DNA from: Heliopora coerulea
Lineage: Eukaryota > Cnidaria > Anthozoa > Scleralcyonacea > Helioporidae
Direction of reading: 5' to 3'
DNA length: 64,000 bases
Assembly (NCBI GenBank): GCA_030142905.1
Contig: JASJOG010000053.1
Coordinates: 487,501-551,500 of the forward strand
The notes under the pieces were generated by a model. It worked only from the letters and a program-made list of their open reading frames with translations, was not told where the DNA came from and searched no databases. Below, in pieces: positions 1 to 12,167 of the stretch (the first letter of the stretch is position 1; the number at the start of each line of letters is the position of its first letter). Position numbers and translations under genes: made by a program.

Positions 1-1398
1 CTAACATAGGGCATTTGGCAACGAATGTCTTTACTTCAATCGATAGGATTGAGTGCACCGCCATCTTGCTGGTTTTTAGGTTTACAAGTTATTCAGGAAA
101 GCCTTGACAATGGTCAGTTTAAAGCAAGTCTGCTCGGCAGAAACTGAAAATACGTTTTATGTTTATGTTTGCGAGTTTGTCTAAACGGGCAGTTCTACAC
201 AAAATGTCCAATTGCAAAATAACCTGCAGTTTTGACAAACGGAATTTTCCAATAGTTTACATAAAAATTTCATGCCAAAACAAGCAAGTCACGGAGTACA
301 TTGTAAACCTGTGAGTTTATACCAAGTCATCAACTTTTCAATTTCAGCTTTGCGAACTAGTATAAAACAGGGAATAAATAATATAATTACTGTTTTGTTT
401 GATCCAATAACAACTATATGACAATTTCCGCACATTCAGTGTTTGTCCGGAATATCTAAATGTTTGAGAGACATTTCCGAGTACTCAAACCCAAAGGTAT
501 TAAAATGCACATTTTCACACTCCTTATAACTCAAAAAGGTCATTTTTCTACTGGCATTTAGAGGCGATTCGACAATATATGAGTTTCATTTATCATGATT
601 TTAATCACCAGGCTATTCATATCTGTATAAGTTAATTTCTAGTTATAGATTTTTGTAGCATGAAATCCTTCTTATGTTCATTATCGTATCATGCATCGTG
701 CTTGTGAAACACTCGCTTTAGCAACATGGTCAATTTGAAGTAATTGAAAAATGGTGAATGTTAGTCAAAATGATGTTAATTATTGTGGAATTGTAACGAC
801 CAAAGTTTTTAGTAATAGATCGTGAAAATACATATCGCATTATTAACATTCCATAACTAGAATATTGAATTGAAAGACTTCTCAGCACAACACATCCGGT
901 TTATACGATCAGAAATGGAAAAAAAAGTAAGTCACTAACGTTGACCGTTCATTATCTACTATGCTAATGATGGTCAGGCCACTTTTTAAAAACTTATTCA
1001 ACGCACATACTCATCATAATATAATAAGTAATTCAAAACTTTATGGAAAGATTATGAAAAACATGTAATTTTAAATCGAATCTGGACTTGTCATCGGCAC
1101 ACGATTTAAATGAAAAGTCATAAAACTCTTCTTAAAACACGTCTTTAACAACATCTCTTCCTAAGCTGCTCTTATAAACGAATTCGTGGATAAAAATTAG
1201 TGCCATGAGGACTTGATACCTTCTCACGTAGAACAATAATGCACAAAGTTATGTTACGTCTATATAAAGATGTCCCTGGAAACGTCAATTAAACATTAAA
1301 ATGGTTGCAAATATTATGAAATGAATAAAATCTTTGCCATGGGCCTGATCGCAATAGCACATTCATTTCTTGCTCTTTGCATTGTACTTTAAGGATAT
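1..1398. other. Gene-free AT-rich stretch
   Basis: No open frame flanked by usable splice sites, no RNA gene and no clear repeat was seen here. It lies downstream of the terminal exon of the minus-strand gene at 1399-6353 and may include its 3' untranslated region. Confidence 0.5.
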
Positions 1399-4300
1399 TC
1401 AGCTTTTTCGTCGTTTGTGAATACTAACATGGAAGTCCAGTTGTACCTCAAAAACAAACTCTGGCGTTTCGGTAAAGTTTGTTTGCTCATACAACCCAAC
1501 CGCTGTCATTATAAATGGCGTATTGATCTGGAAATAGAAAGGATATTATCATATAAAGTGTCTGTCATGAATGTCTGAGATCAACATTGTGAACCCAATA
1601 CTATTAAATGCAAATTTTTTTTTCTTAAATTTATTTCATTGCTTCTGTAACTGACAAGTTTTTAGTGGTCAAACAAAAATCAGGTGGGGCGGTGTGGACC
1701 GCAAGATTTTTGTCCTCAAATTCGAGCCACAAATTGTTTGAACAATATTTTCCTAGTTCTGAGCTTCTGTATGAGGCATTGCAGACGTTGCACTCAAACC
1801 TTCCTGGGAAAACCAGAAATTGATGAAACTATGCAAGGGTGTGTCTTCCTGGCAGTAATATCGGAAATTCCTTTAAATTTTTGAGTTAATGAAGCAAGTG
1901 GTTTATCCGAAAGCTTACTGCCATCATTTCATGTCGAACCCTCCCATTACTGTAATTAATCTCACTTAATTCTTCCTGCTTTACTTTGAATGCTCTGATC
2001 GGAAACAGATACTACCAATCACGCATGCACATGTAAATTGTATGCTTCCTTCCTCGGTAAAATGCATTATACAAATATAGCATTAAAAAGGTCTCCTTAA
2101 TGAAATTTCTTTTAGCAAGGGTTAATCAGCAATCAAAAGTGTGATGAAGGATTTAACTTCGTGATTGAAGCTTCAGTGAGATCAAATTGTTTATTACCGA
2201 ATCTAGCATCGATGGACCGTTTTGAGTCATTACTGATCCGTAATTGAAATTGATTTTATTTTTAAATTTACAAAAATTCTATGAAAGGGATGTTAGAAAC
2301 TACAAATTACAACAGTCATTGGTATGCATCAAGTGGTGAGATAAGTGGTTGTCATATACGCCATATGGTTTATTTTAAGAAAAAATTAATGATATAGTAT
2401 TTAGGTACTTATACACTTACCAAGGACTGTTCTGGAAATGGATTAATGAAAAAGAGGAACTTCTCGGGATTTTTATTATCATTACTAGTTTATTGCTCAA
2501 TACCATACTACGATTCTTTGCTTAAAGAATTAGCAAATATTAACAAACTTTTAAAAGTTTAGTGTATTCAAGATAAAATTAAAATGGTTGGTTTAAATTA
2601 AATGAGGGTAAATAAGACACTCCATTGCAATGTATTCTAATGCTGCATACTTTCCATCTTTAATGCGATGAGATAAAAGCTCTAACAGTTGGTTGTCTAA
2701 TATACTTCTCACTTCCAACTGAGAATAACCAGTAAAGACAGTCGTGTAAACCAGCGAAAAAAACTACCAAAGTTCCAATTTAAGGAACTTACTATTTATT
2801 TGGTTATTTCTATGAAGTGCGAAGGCAACTGCAATTGCTCGAAGTTACAGTTACCGTAGGGTTCACAAGCGAGATAATATCATAAAAAAAATAATTGTAT
2901 CAAAATTTTATGAAATTGGCATAAGAATTAGAAGTTAGTATTTAAAGATAATCATTAAATAGATTAAAAATTGATAATCTGTTTTTGCCAACTCCATAAA
3001 CATTTGAGGCAGTTACCGCATTGTACCAGAAGCATTTCTGGCATTGAAGCATTTCTGGTATTTGACATTATCAAATGGTGTCATTTCCATCCAAAGGTGT
3101 AAATGAACACAGAAATTGAAGTTTATCGACGGGCCCATGCATGCATATTGCACTGCAGACTAACCTGATCACGTATCCTTCACCCAAAAAGGTAGATTAT
3201 GACATTTATGCCATTTTTTGCTAAAACATTTTCCTTTAAGTAGGGCATTTTTGGACATTTGTTTGAGATTCGGGTGTCTCATTGGTCGTCAAAAGGCTTA
3301 AAAGTAATACTATAATGTATCTGAGTTCATTTATGACTTGAAAGAGAAAGCAAAATCAATTCTAAGGACTAGAAAACCGAATCTGGGGTACTTGGATTGT
3401 GCAACAACTACATGGTAAACAGGTAAGATTTAAGTCAGTCATTAGTAGATATAATAATAAGAGTTAATACAGCAATATTTTCACTTTTAATACCTTAATG
3501 AACATTCTTTGCATTTCGCCACCTTATTTTGCCTAGATAATTGAGATAATCCTTACAGGAAGTTCCGATTCCAGGGACGACGAACTTAGAAAAATAAGAA
3601 AAATGTACATGTGGTATCATAAATTCTAATACTATGTTGATGAAGTGGACGTTTAACGAACTGTAAATTACCAAAAGAGGTTTGCGTTCGAGAATAACCC
3701 CACAGACATGCAAGTATAACCAAATTTTCATAATTCCAGTTAAGCTCAACCAATTTTTTGTGACTGTCATCTGTTTTTATCAGCACACAGATTTCAAGAT
3801 TATCCCACCATACATCCGGAATGACATATGTTGCGTTTTCAAATTAACTTTCATTCAAAATTTAATAACGAGGTGCTGCAGTGATTTAAAATTATCTTCT
3901 CTTAGACATTACAAAAAGTTCAAAGGTTGGTAACTGCTGTGACTGATTTCAAAGAATTCCAACGTTTCTAGCAAAGGCCCTTCATCATAGAACGAAACGT
4001 GTTCTGAAACAGGAATAAAATTTCTCTGACGAAGGGTCTTTGTCAAAACGTTGGAATTCCTCAAGATCAGTTACAGCAATTACCAACCTTTGAACTTTTT
4101 ACTCTATTTAACACCGTATACGAAGTGCCCATTTTTATGTCATATAGCTTAAACATTGTTCTTTTCTAGAAGGCTGGCCACAAGTAAAAACCATCCGATA
4201 AGCGATAATTAACGATGCCAAGTCGGTCCTAATTTCTGACACATTTTGTGGGAATTTTGCTTGATCCTAGTCTCTGTACGCGTTCGGGTGGCTCCAGACG

Positions 4301-6353
4301 TCAGTATCTCGTTTACTTGACTTTTGGCAGATTAAACTAATATCTTTTAATTTCCTCTTTTTCATTCAATACTGCATAAGCAGTTCTCTATTTTTGCATT
4401 TCAGCCGTAGTGGAATAGGTTTCCATAATTAAATCTTTCAGGGATAGGTGGAGGACGTACACATAACAGACGTAAGGTTCGTTTACGGAAAATGGCTGGG
4501 GAAGAAGCAAAGATCATTGAAGTGAAGTAAGCTTACCGAACTCCAAAGGAAATATCCAACGATGTTTAAGTTCCTGTGTATAAAGCAGATGAGAAAGGGA
4601 GGTCAAATCCCCAAAAGTGATATAAGCAATCGGAAGATTTTAATTATAGCAAAAATGGTGATGCTTCCTACATGTACCTCAGGACTTGTAGTAAGTTGAC
4701 AAACTTATCACTTTTATTGTTGCGAGATGACATGTGTCGAGGAAAACGGGATTTTGCGTAGTTGAGAAAGTCTTCGACTGTTGTTGGGGTTCTGGTGAGT
4801 GACGACTTATATATCAGAATGAGATGGAAGAGTGGATAGAGTGACTCATGATAAACTGTTGCGTTGACAAAAATCTTTTGCCCTTTGAGGCTTTCTGGCA
4901 AAGTAAAACTGAAAACACCATGCAGGTTTTGGGGAGAGGGGGGGGGAGTGATTTGAGCATCTGACATGAACCTTGTATCTCAAATCGATAAAATTCTTTC
5001 ATCATAATAATGATAAAAACATTCATATCGATAGGTCTAAGGCTGTTATAATAAAAATACATGATAATGTTTATGGATATGATAACAATCATGGGAATAA
5101 TGATGGTGATAATGGCACTATTTTCGCATCATCCTCAGCGTAACATAAAGAGAGAATTTCAATAGGTTAATTTATATTCTCTCTTCATGATAATGACGCA
5201 GTAACCCGAAGGTGCGAGTTCAAATCCCGCTCGAGTCAACATTTTTCAGTTGACTTCAGCAGTGTAGGTTAATTGTGAAGTTTCGTTTCATAATACCCTG
5301 AGGATAATTCTGAAATAGAACAGTAATGATAGTGATAGTGATAGTGGTAATGATAATAATGATAATGATAATAATGATAATGATAATGGTAATGGTAATG
5401 GTAATGATAATGATAAGGGTAATGATAACGATAACGATAATGATAATAATAATGATAATGGTAATGATAATGATAATGATCATGATCACAATTACAGGGA
5501 CAGTTGTTACCATTTCAGTGACGAAATTAGTGATTAGTGTTGATGATATTGGTAAGATAAAATAATAATTATAATCATATTATTGATTATAATAATGATA
5601 ACTTTAATATGTCAGAGTTAATTTTCATAGCGATAATTGTAACATTTTAATTATGACCATATGGATATTAATTATAACAAAAATCAAAATCATAATCATA
5701 ATTATAATGGTAAAATTTCCTTTCCCCACAAGTTCCCTGAAATGTACAATGTCTATTGCGGCCTTACCTGGCGGGATGTTGGGAGCCCGTAGCAGGCTGA
5801 GACCCCTTCCACTGTCCTTAGTTGGGTGGTGTGCGAGTTGTAATAATATCAATGTCAATGATAGTACTGATAATTATCTGTTCATCTTATACGTGAGAAT
5901 TTTGGTCAACAGGAACAGGCTTTTTGGCAAAAATAATCGTTGTTTTAAGTTTTTGAAAATAAAATTCTGAAGAACATACTAAAACAGATTGAAATTTTAC
6001 TCATGTAGTTAGTTGATGGAGTCAGATAATTCCCTCATAATTGCTATGAAATGAAACTTACTGATGTCGATTATAATGGCACAATTTGTTGACCATCCCT
6101 TTTCTTGGCTATTGAAACAACTTATTGATCTAATTGTTAATATGAAACAAGATATTTCATGTGTTGGTGGCACAGGGGTAACGCACGTTTCGTTCATATC
6201 AGAGTCCGGCGAGCAATTCCTGCTACGTTTAGGCGTCAGATTAAAGTTACCATGCTCGCATTTGAGGACATTATTTCGCGATTTGAGCGAATCAACGATC
6301 TTAGGTTTCCTCCAGACACTTAGGTTTCTCCCTTTTGATAACACTGGACCCAT
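1399..6353 (-). CDS. Unrecognised multi-exon gene, probable extracellular protein (3' part)
   Basis: Five minus-strand segments join in phase: about 6353..6062, 5816..5768, 4908..4678, 2484..2421 and 1527..1399 (stop). Donors read gtaagt, gtaagg, gtacat and gtaagt. Acceptors are AG and several lack a strong pyrimidine tract. Together they encode about 250 residues. Three N-glycosylation sequons are visible (NET, NAT, NFT), along with several cysteines in the first segment, which suggests a secreted or luminal protein. The C-terminus is basic (HKRRKS) with no membrane segment. No family was recognised. The 5' boundary of the first segment is uncertain: an in-frame stop lies just upstream of 6353 and several AG acceptors are possible, so a start codon and signal peptide are probably further upstream. 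Seen: open frames and compatible phases. Inferred: that they form one transcript. The 49-nt exon is the weakest link. Confidence 0.4.
3930..4112. repeat. Fold-back element with hammerhead-like cores
   Basis: Two arms of roughly 80 bases are inverted copies. The left begins with aaagttcaaaggttgg and the right ends with ccaacctttgaactttt. Each arm carries a hammerhead-like stretch: a CTGAYGA-type box followed by a GAAACGTT or AAAACGTT box (minus strand 3961-3990, plus strand 4026-4052). Confidence 0.7.
5129..5306. repeat. Fold-back element containing a tRNA-like B box
   Basis: The ends atcctcagcgt and accctgaggat are inverted. Inside, 5209-5240 carries gagttcaaatcccgctcgag, which resembles a tRNA T-arm or pol III B box, followed by gtcaac, a short spacer and gttgac. 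Related copies lie at 19340-19475 and 62150-62320. Confidence 0.55.
5322..5487. repeat. GATAAT-type microsatellite
   Basis: Degenerate tandem array of gataat, gataatg and ggtaat units. It produces spurious Ile/Met-rich open frames on both strands. Confidence 0.85.
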
Positions 6354-6756
6354 AAGGAATGGCCCTTACGGAACATGAAGGAAGAACAATTTAGTCATAA
6401 CTGAAGGAGATATCTCCTAGTACAAAATAGCAGAAATCCATATCTTGGGTACCTACTATTTTGGTATTGACGACAGTGACCGGGGGAAGGCCACAGTGAA
6501 AGAAATAGAAAAAGACAACCAATGGAAGCCTTTCTGAGAGAAGATTATTCACCAACACTCTGTATCAATTCCAGACGAGGACATCTCGATTAAAGGAGTG
6601 CAACAAACAGGAAGTCCTAATTAATTTCAAGAGATGGTTTAATTACAGTGGACGCTCTTACCAGAAAACATTTATCATCACCAGATATGTGTGATTTAGT
6701 CCATAATGTGAAACTGCTCGATGAATGAAGGGCTTTCCTTACCCAAGAACTAAATT

Positions 6757-6850
6757 AACTCGTTAAGAGGCAGGGTTCATCCCTTCGACGAGCAAAATAG
6801 CCTGACGTTAGCCAGAGTGAAGTATTAAAGTGTGTCCTTACCCGTTCATG
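6757..6850 (-). repeat. Hairpin repeat family (CTGGC-GCCAG), copy
   Basis: Contains the core cctgacgttagccagag between gacgagcaaaatag and a decayed ttacccgttcatgg end. The core can form a TCTGGC/GCCAGA hairpin, and this is one of at least nine copies in the window. Confidence 0.55.
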
Positions 6851-7662
6851 GTTTAAATCAAGATCAAATTGTTTTATTGATTTAGAAACCCCGATCAACA
6901 ACTATGACTGTTGACTTTTCGAGATTTATTGATTGGACTTTGGCCTTGCTTTGTACTGGTACCTGCAATCAGATCAATTTCCGTCGCTTGGAGATTTAGT
7001 ATCACTCCAAAATTTTCGTCTCGAAGAGAGAAATCCCTTCGTAATGTTGTCTAATCTGTTTAACAACAGCTTAAGTGAAATGAAAGTCGTCAACTTTATT
7101 ATCCGTTGGACGTTTGTCATTTGCACCCACTAGAGCTGCCGAAAACGGAAAGGTAAGTGAACTGAACCATTACTTTTACGTCAGCCACTTCTGTTTTGGA
7201 TGTAATAATATATTACCGAAGCAAATTAAATTGACTTTTGCAGTCATTTCGGCAACGGGAAACCCTTTGAACTTAGATATGGTTCATGAGTAACGTAAAC
7301 ATTATTCAAGACTGATGAAGCAGTAAACGTTTCACAGGAATATAAAAATTGCTAAGAACAGACATGTTGACTTTTTCCTAGTTAGGCTAGTTTGGACAGT
7401 TTTAAAGTCGGTTTAGATATAATAAACATTGGCTTTATTTAAGTGATATTTAATCTCAACTTGAAATAAAATATTACACCAGTATGCAAAGTAACTGTAT
7501 AAATGGTAAAGTTAATGTGATATTTCACCATTATTGAAATATCTTGAAAAAACTGACAGGTTGAGCCAGCAGTAACAAACACCTTACATTGTTCTATGAA
7601 TTGAATACTCTAAACTATTTTTTAAAAAAATAGAATTGAAAAAATATTATCAGTAATTTGCA

Positions 7663-8345
7663 CTGTCTCACTCACTCAATCAATCAATCAATCATTTAAC
7701 CACGTAATGTCCTAAGAGCTAAATAAAGCTCGTTCAAAATACGTACGTGCATTTAAAAATACAAAAATTAATAAAATATTAAACTTAACAAAAGTTACAA
7801 TCCATTATACTTATCAATAAGATACAATTAAAAACAGTTAAACATACTACATCTACTGGTTTTCGCGGATACTACTTTATCAGCTTTTTGCTGAATAAAA
7901 AACTGAATCAAAACAATTGGTTTATCATGTATTTTCTCGTCAAAATTCAATTCGTAAACATATGTAAATATAACTATAATATATGTAAAATAATATATAT
8001 AAATAAATATAATAATATATGTAATATAATATAATAATATATGATATAATAATATATGTATGTTATGATATAATGTTATGACATAATGTTATGATATAAT
8101 AATATGATAATATAATAACATATGTAAAATAAAAAAACATATGTAAATATAAGGATGTATATCATCATAAACCACAACCATCGTATATTTAAAACCATTA
8201 TAAATCGTCATAAAAAACTTTAAAAAACTTGTATTTCCCATTAACATTTAAGGATATACTCCTTTTATTGTTAAACATTGGAGTTAATTGTGGATTTAAC
8301 ACTACATATTTATAAACATGCATAAATATATGCATGTATATAACT
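7663..8345. repeat. AT-rich stretch with short tandem repeats
   Basis: A (CAAT)n run at about 7676-7694 is followed by an ataatatatgta-type low-complexity tract (about 7960-8150). No coding signal was seen; the stretch lies just upstream of the collagen-like gene. Confidence 0.6.
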
Positions 8346-8493
8346 AACACTAACTCGAGGCAGGAATCCGGATTGGCTAAGGGTCAGGAATAACTATAGA
8401 CGATAGTTCTTTTTTCCTCCATCAGTTGAAAATTTGTTCTTGATCATGCTCCAAATTTAATGCAAAGATTCTTGAAATATTTTCACCAGGAAC

Positions 8494-10380
8494 ATGGGTA
8501 AATTGGTTCTCCTATCTAGCATCATGGCTCCCTTGTTTATCTGGGCGATGTTAGTTGAACAATCGGAGCAGTATCCTAGTGGAGTTCAAAACAAGAGATT
8601 CAATATCGAAGCTGCACCAACCAAAAACGTAAGGTTTATTTCCATAGATATTTTACAAGCTTTTAATACAATTTGCTAAAAAGACTACTATTCCATTGAA
8701 TTTTTGATCGAAAATATTCCAAAAGGTTGATTTCGTCTTATATTACATATTAGTATACTCCATTAACCTTCAATGTCCCAGGTTTATGATTGGAAATTGC
8801 CTCGAACATTGGCAGTTGTTTAAACTCAAAAACTCCCTAACAAATTGTTTTGTCTTCAGTTGTTCTTCAAGACAATTTACGAATCTCACGGTCGTTCAAA
8901 ACACTGAGCGACTGGATATTAAAGGTTAACCCCTAAAACAAACTCTCCAGGATAGGTAAGATAAAATGTTATTAATTTTTTATAGGGTAAAATGATGTTT
9001 CACTTGAAAGGCCGTCAAGGTGCAACTGGACCAGATGGACCAATGGTAAATAAATGATTCATATCACAGTCGCAAGTTGTAATTAAAGAAAGACCATATT
9101 CGTCACGTTCACTGACTGTTTTTATTTTTCTTGGTCATAAGACTTTCGTTATTTTATGCTGGTCAATGCTAGACGATTTTACTCGTCAGAGAGAGAGCTC
9201 ACGCCTTGAAAAAGTTATAATTAATTATCGTTATGAACTATCAACTTATTAACTATTATTAACTATACATACTAACAATTAACTATTAACTCTTTCCACG
9301 CGGGATAAGACTTCTGTTATTTTACTCTGGCTGACGCCAGACAATTTTACTCGTCAAAAAGAGAGCTCCAGCCTCAAAAAAGTTAAACCGGCACTTCTCT
9401 ACATTTTTTGGGTGAACGCCCGCCTGCCTTATACTGAAACCATCTGCTTCCCCTCCCCCAAACTAAGTACACTCTGTCCCAGTTCCCTGGTCGCGCCAGC
9501 ACCCAACCCCAGAACAATACCGAACTCAGTAACTGTAATATATAGCTATTCAGTTCAGTATTGCCGAGTTTCGTTAGTCAGTCAGTATAAGATTTCAACA
9601 CAAAATGACTACTAGAATTTTAAAAATCCTGTGGTAGTGAATGACTGATGAACCACCACCATTTGCATCCTAACACACCCCCTCTCTGTCGATCTTGCTT
9701 CGATCGCACCCTGATGTTCATTAAACGCGTCCAGGGGATGACACCGCTTCCGTTGGGAAAGGTTGTATTGAAAGGTTTAACCATAAATGTGTAGCACTGA
9801 CTTCTTTTAATACCTTGAAGAGCTTGTATTCAGTGGACTGATCTTACTAACTTCCTTTTCTCTTAGGGTGACAAGGGACCAACAGGAATTCCAGGGCCAC
9901 CTGGTCCAAGGGTAACTTTTTTAGGTTATTTAATTACCTTCATATTCCTTTTCAGTTATTAGTTAAATATCAAAGAGTTATAAATAACTTATTTGATTGT
10001 GCATAGTCCTATCTAACAGCTTAAATACAGCTCCTTGGAAATTAGAACCTGTGTGTTCTAAAGGATTACTGTATTCAAATAAGCTTAAGTAAATACTCAA
10101 ATACATCAATACATCAATACATCAATACATCAATACATCAATACATCAATACATCAATATATAGATACGTGGATACATGGGCACATGGACACATAAACAC
10201 AAAAACACAGAACCACAGAACCACAGAAACACATAAACGCATAAATACACTTTACCATAAATGCATAAAGAAATAAGTAAATAAAATAAACATGTTTGCT
10301 CCGTTTGCTTGTCTGTCTTCCAGTCTGTCTTTATGTCTATCTGTCTGTTAGTCCATCTTCCTGTACATTTTATTTGATTG

Positions 10381-10432
<52 letters not shown>

Positions 10433-12167
10433 TTCTGTCACACCATTCGTCCATTCGTTCTCCTGGTTGTCTGGCTGTCATTTAGTTTAGATTCAAGACG
10501 ACATAACTTGTTCAAACCATTTGTCATGTTCAATAGACCTAACATTAATTGTGGCGTGTGTACTACCGGTTGAACAAACTTGGTGATACCTTACCTATAA
10601 ATGATATAAGAATAGGACACTCCGTAGACAGTGATAAGTAAGGTAAGAAGTTTAAAGGTTGATAACTGCTGTGACTGATCTCAAGGAATTCTAACGTTTC
10701 GAGCAAAGGCCTCTCGTCAGAGAAAAAAACGTGTTCTGGAATATGTCCTGAAACGTGTTCTAGAACACGTTTCTTTCTCTGACGAAGGGTGTTTGCTCGA
10801 AACATTGGAATTGTTTGAGATTAATCACGGCAGTTATCAACCTGTAAACTTTTTACCTGAGCTATAAATGTGTTTTTTCGTTACCTTGCAGGGTGAGAAA
10901 GGCAGTCCAGGAGTTTGTCCTGCTCATTTGGTGAGTGTGTGTGTTTTAAAAAAGGCTTGTACAGCGGCATTTCTCAAAGAATATTCAATGAGGTATATAT
11001 TCTCAATGGAATTTAAATTTAAACTGACATAAACTATTTAAAGGATACGAGATTAATTGCAACTGTAGTTATGTTTCAAAGATATTACGATCAATATCGA
11101 TTCATTAACACATAAGTACTTTTCAGATGCTACCAAAATATGAAATAAAGATCCAATGTTCAGATATAATAGACGTGATGGGAAAATAAACTTTCCAGGT
11201 TTTGCAATGGCTTGCCAATTGTGTGCATATTATCAATACCGTTTTATAACTCATAACAATCGCAATATGAGCAAAAATTAACAGATAAGTTTAATAATCC
11301 ACTTCTTTGATCTGTTTAAGTATCTTCAGAGGGCTTCGAATTGCGTTATAAACTTTCTATTTGATAATTATAACAACAAACTGTGAAATAAAACAGAAAC
11401 GACAACTTAAAACTACGTCCGACCTATATCCGAAGTTATTTTGTTTCAACAAAATATGCTACATTTCATAATTGTATTTCTTGTCTTAAAATGTTTCAAT
11501 TCCAAATATGAACGAGAATTTAGTTTCAAGGAAATTCTCGAATTCCAAAAGGGAGGTATCTTTTCCACAGACCTTTTAAAAGGCTTCACCGATCGATTTC
11601 TGACAATAAACAACCACAGTAACGACACGTCCCTAACTGAGACGACCTACTTTGTAGTGTGATGCAGTGCAGGATGCGGGGTTGCTGTTCTCTCGTGTGG
11701 CAGAGCTGGAACAGCTGGTCCAATCACTTGACTTGACACTAGCCCAACCATCGACTGGGTCAGCGGACCATCCTGTCGTGTCCCTGCACATCACTTCTGA
11801 TATACTACTCACGAAAGGAAACAACTCCATTGTCAGGGGTGCAGGAAATGGATTACCGCGCAACATCAACCTGAACATTGCGTTGAATGACGACATAAAG
11901 CAGGGTGTTCCTTCGGTGCTAGAAAAGTCACCCTATGGAAAATTTTTAATCAATTCGACTGTCTCTATCGATCGGGGTAGTCCTAATGAACAAAAGAATG
12001 TTATTAAAACAGAACCCCAACCACCTGATGGGATAGCTGTCACAGAAAAACAGGTAAGATCTTCAAGGAGGAAGAAACCACTACATTGTTGACCCTTTTC
12101 ATAATGATGGTGCTCTTGCTTTCTTCAGGTAAGGCTCGAATTCAAAACAAACTCTGCGGAACAATGA
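8494..12167 (+). CDS. Small secreted protein with a 12-triplet collagen stretch
   Basis: Exons 8494..8628, 8986..9045, 9867..9911, 10892..10930, 11658..12053 and 12129..12167 join in phase 0 throughout and encode about 238 residues. Residues 1-23 form a signal peptide (hydrophobic MGKLVLLSSIMAPLFIWAML). Exons 2-4 encode twelve uninterrupted Gly-X-Y triplets; exon 3 is exactly 45 nt and starts with a Gly codon, the classic fibrillar-collagen exon unit. A Cys follows at the end of the triplets (GVCPAHL) and another may begin exon 5. Exon 5 opens with a short leucine heptad-like stretch (VAELEQLVQSL) that could trimerise the chain, then about 100 residues of unknown fold with one NST sequon. The last exon is short and its acceptor is inferred; reading through the exon-5 donor gives a stop after 12 more codons. 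The triplet count is close to that of cnidarian minicollagens, but their cysteine-rich domains and polyproline runs are absent. Confidence 0.7.
9142..9212 (+). repeat. Hairpin repeat family copy
   Basis: Diverged copy with tattttatgctggtcaatg and gacgattttactcgtca, inside intron 2 of the collagen-like gene. Confidence 0.55.
9288..9382 (+). repeat. Hairpin repeat family copy
   Basis: Nearly complete copy running from aactctttccacgcggg to gagagctccagcc, with ctctggctgacgccagac at its centre. It lies about 80 bases after the previous copy, suggesting a local duplication. Confidence 0.65.
10098..10165. repeat. Octamer microsatellite (CAATACAT)n
   Basis: About seven tandem atacatca units within intron 3 of the collagen-like gene. 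Confidence 0.85.
10384..10428. repeat. (CT)n microsatellite
   Basis: Uninterrupted CT dinucleotide run of about 45 bases. Confidence 0.95.
10640..10858. repeat. Fold-back element with hammerhead-like cores
   Basis: Same family as 3930-4112. Inverted arms run from agtttaaaggttgataactg to the matching end before 10858. The loop contains acgtgttctagaacacgt, itself a palindrome. Hammerhead-like boxes lie on the minus strand at 10692-10722 and on the plus strand at 10777-10806. Confidence 0.7.

Noticed and set aside
4492..4526. ATG with good context encoding MAGEEAKIIEVK before a gtaagc donor (+)
   Set aside because: No downstream plus-strand exon of matching phase found, and it lies between exons of a minus-strand gene.
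5256..5565. Ile/Met/Thr-rich frames on both strands
   Set aside because: Product of the GATAAT microsatellite.
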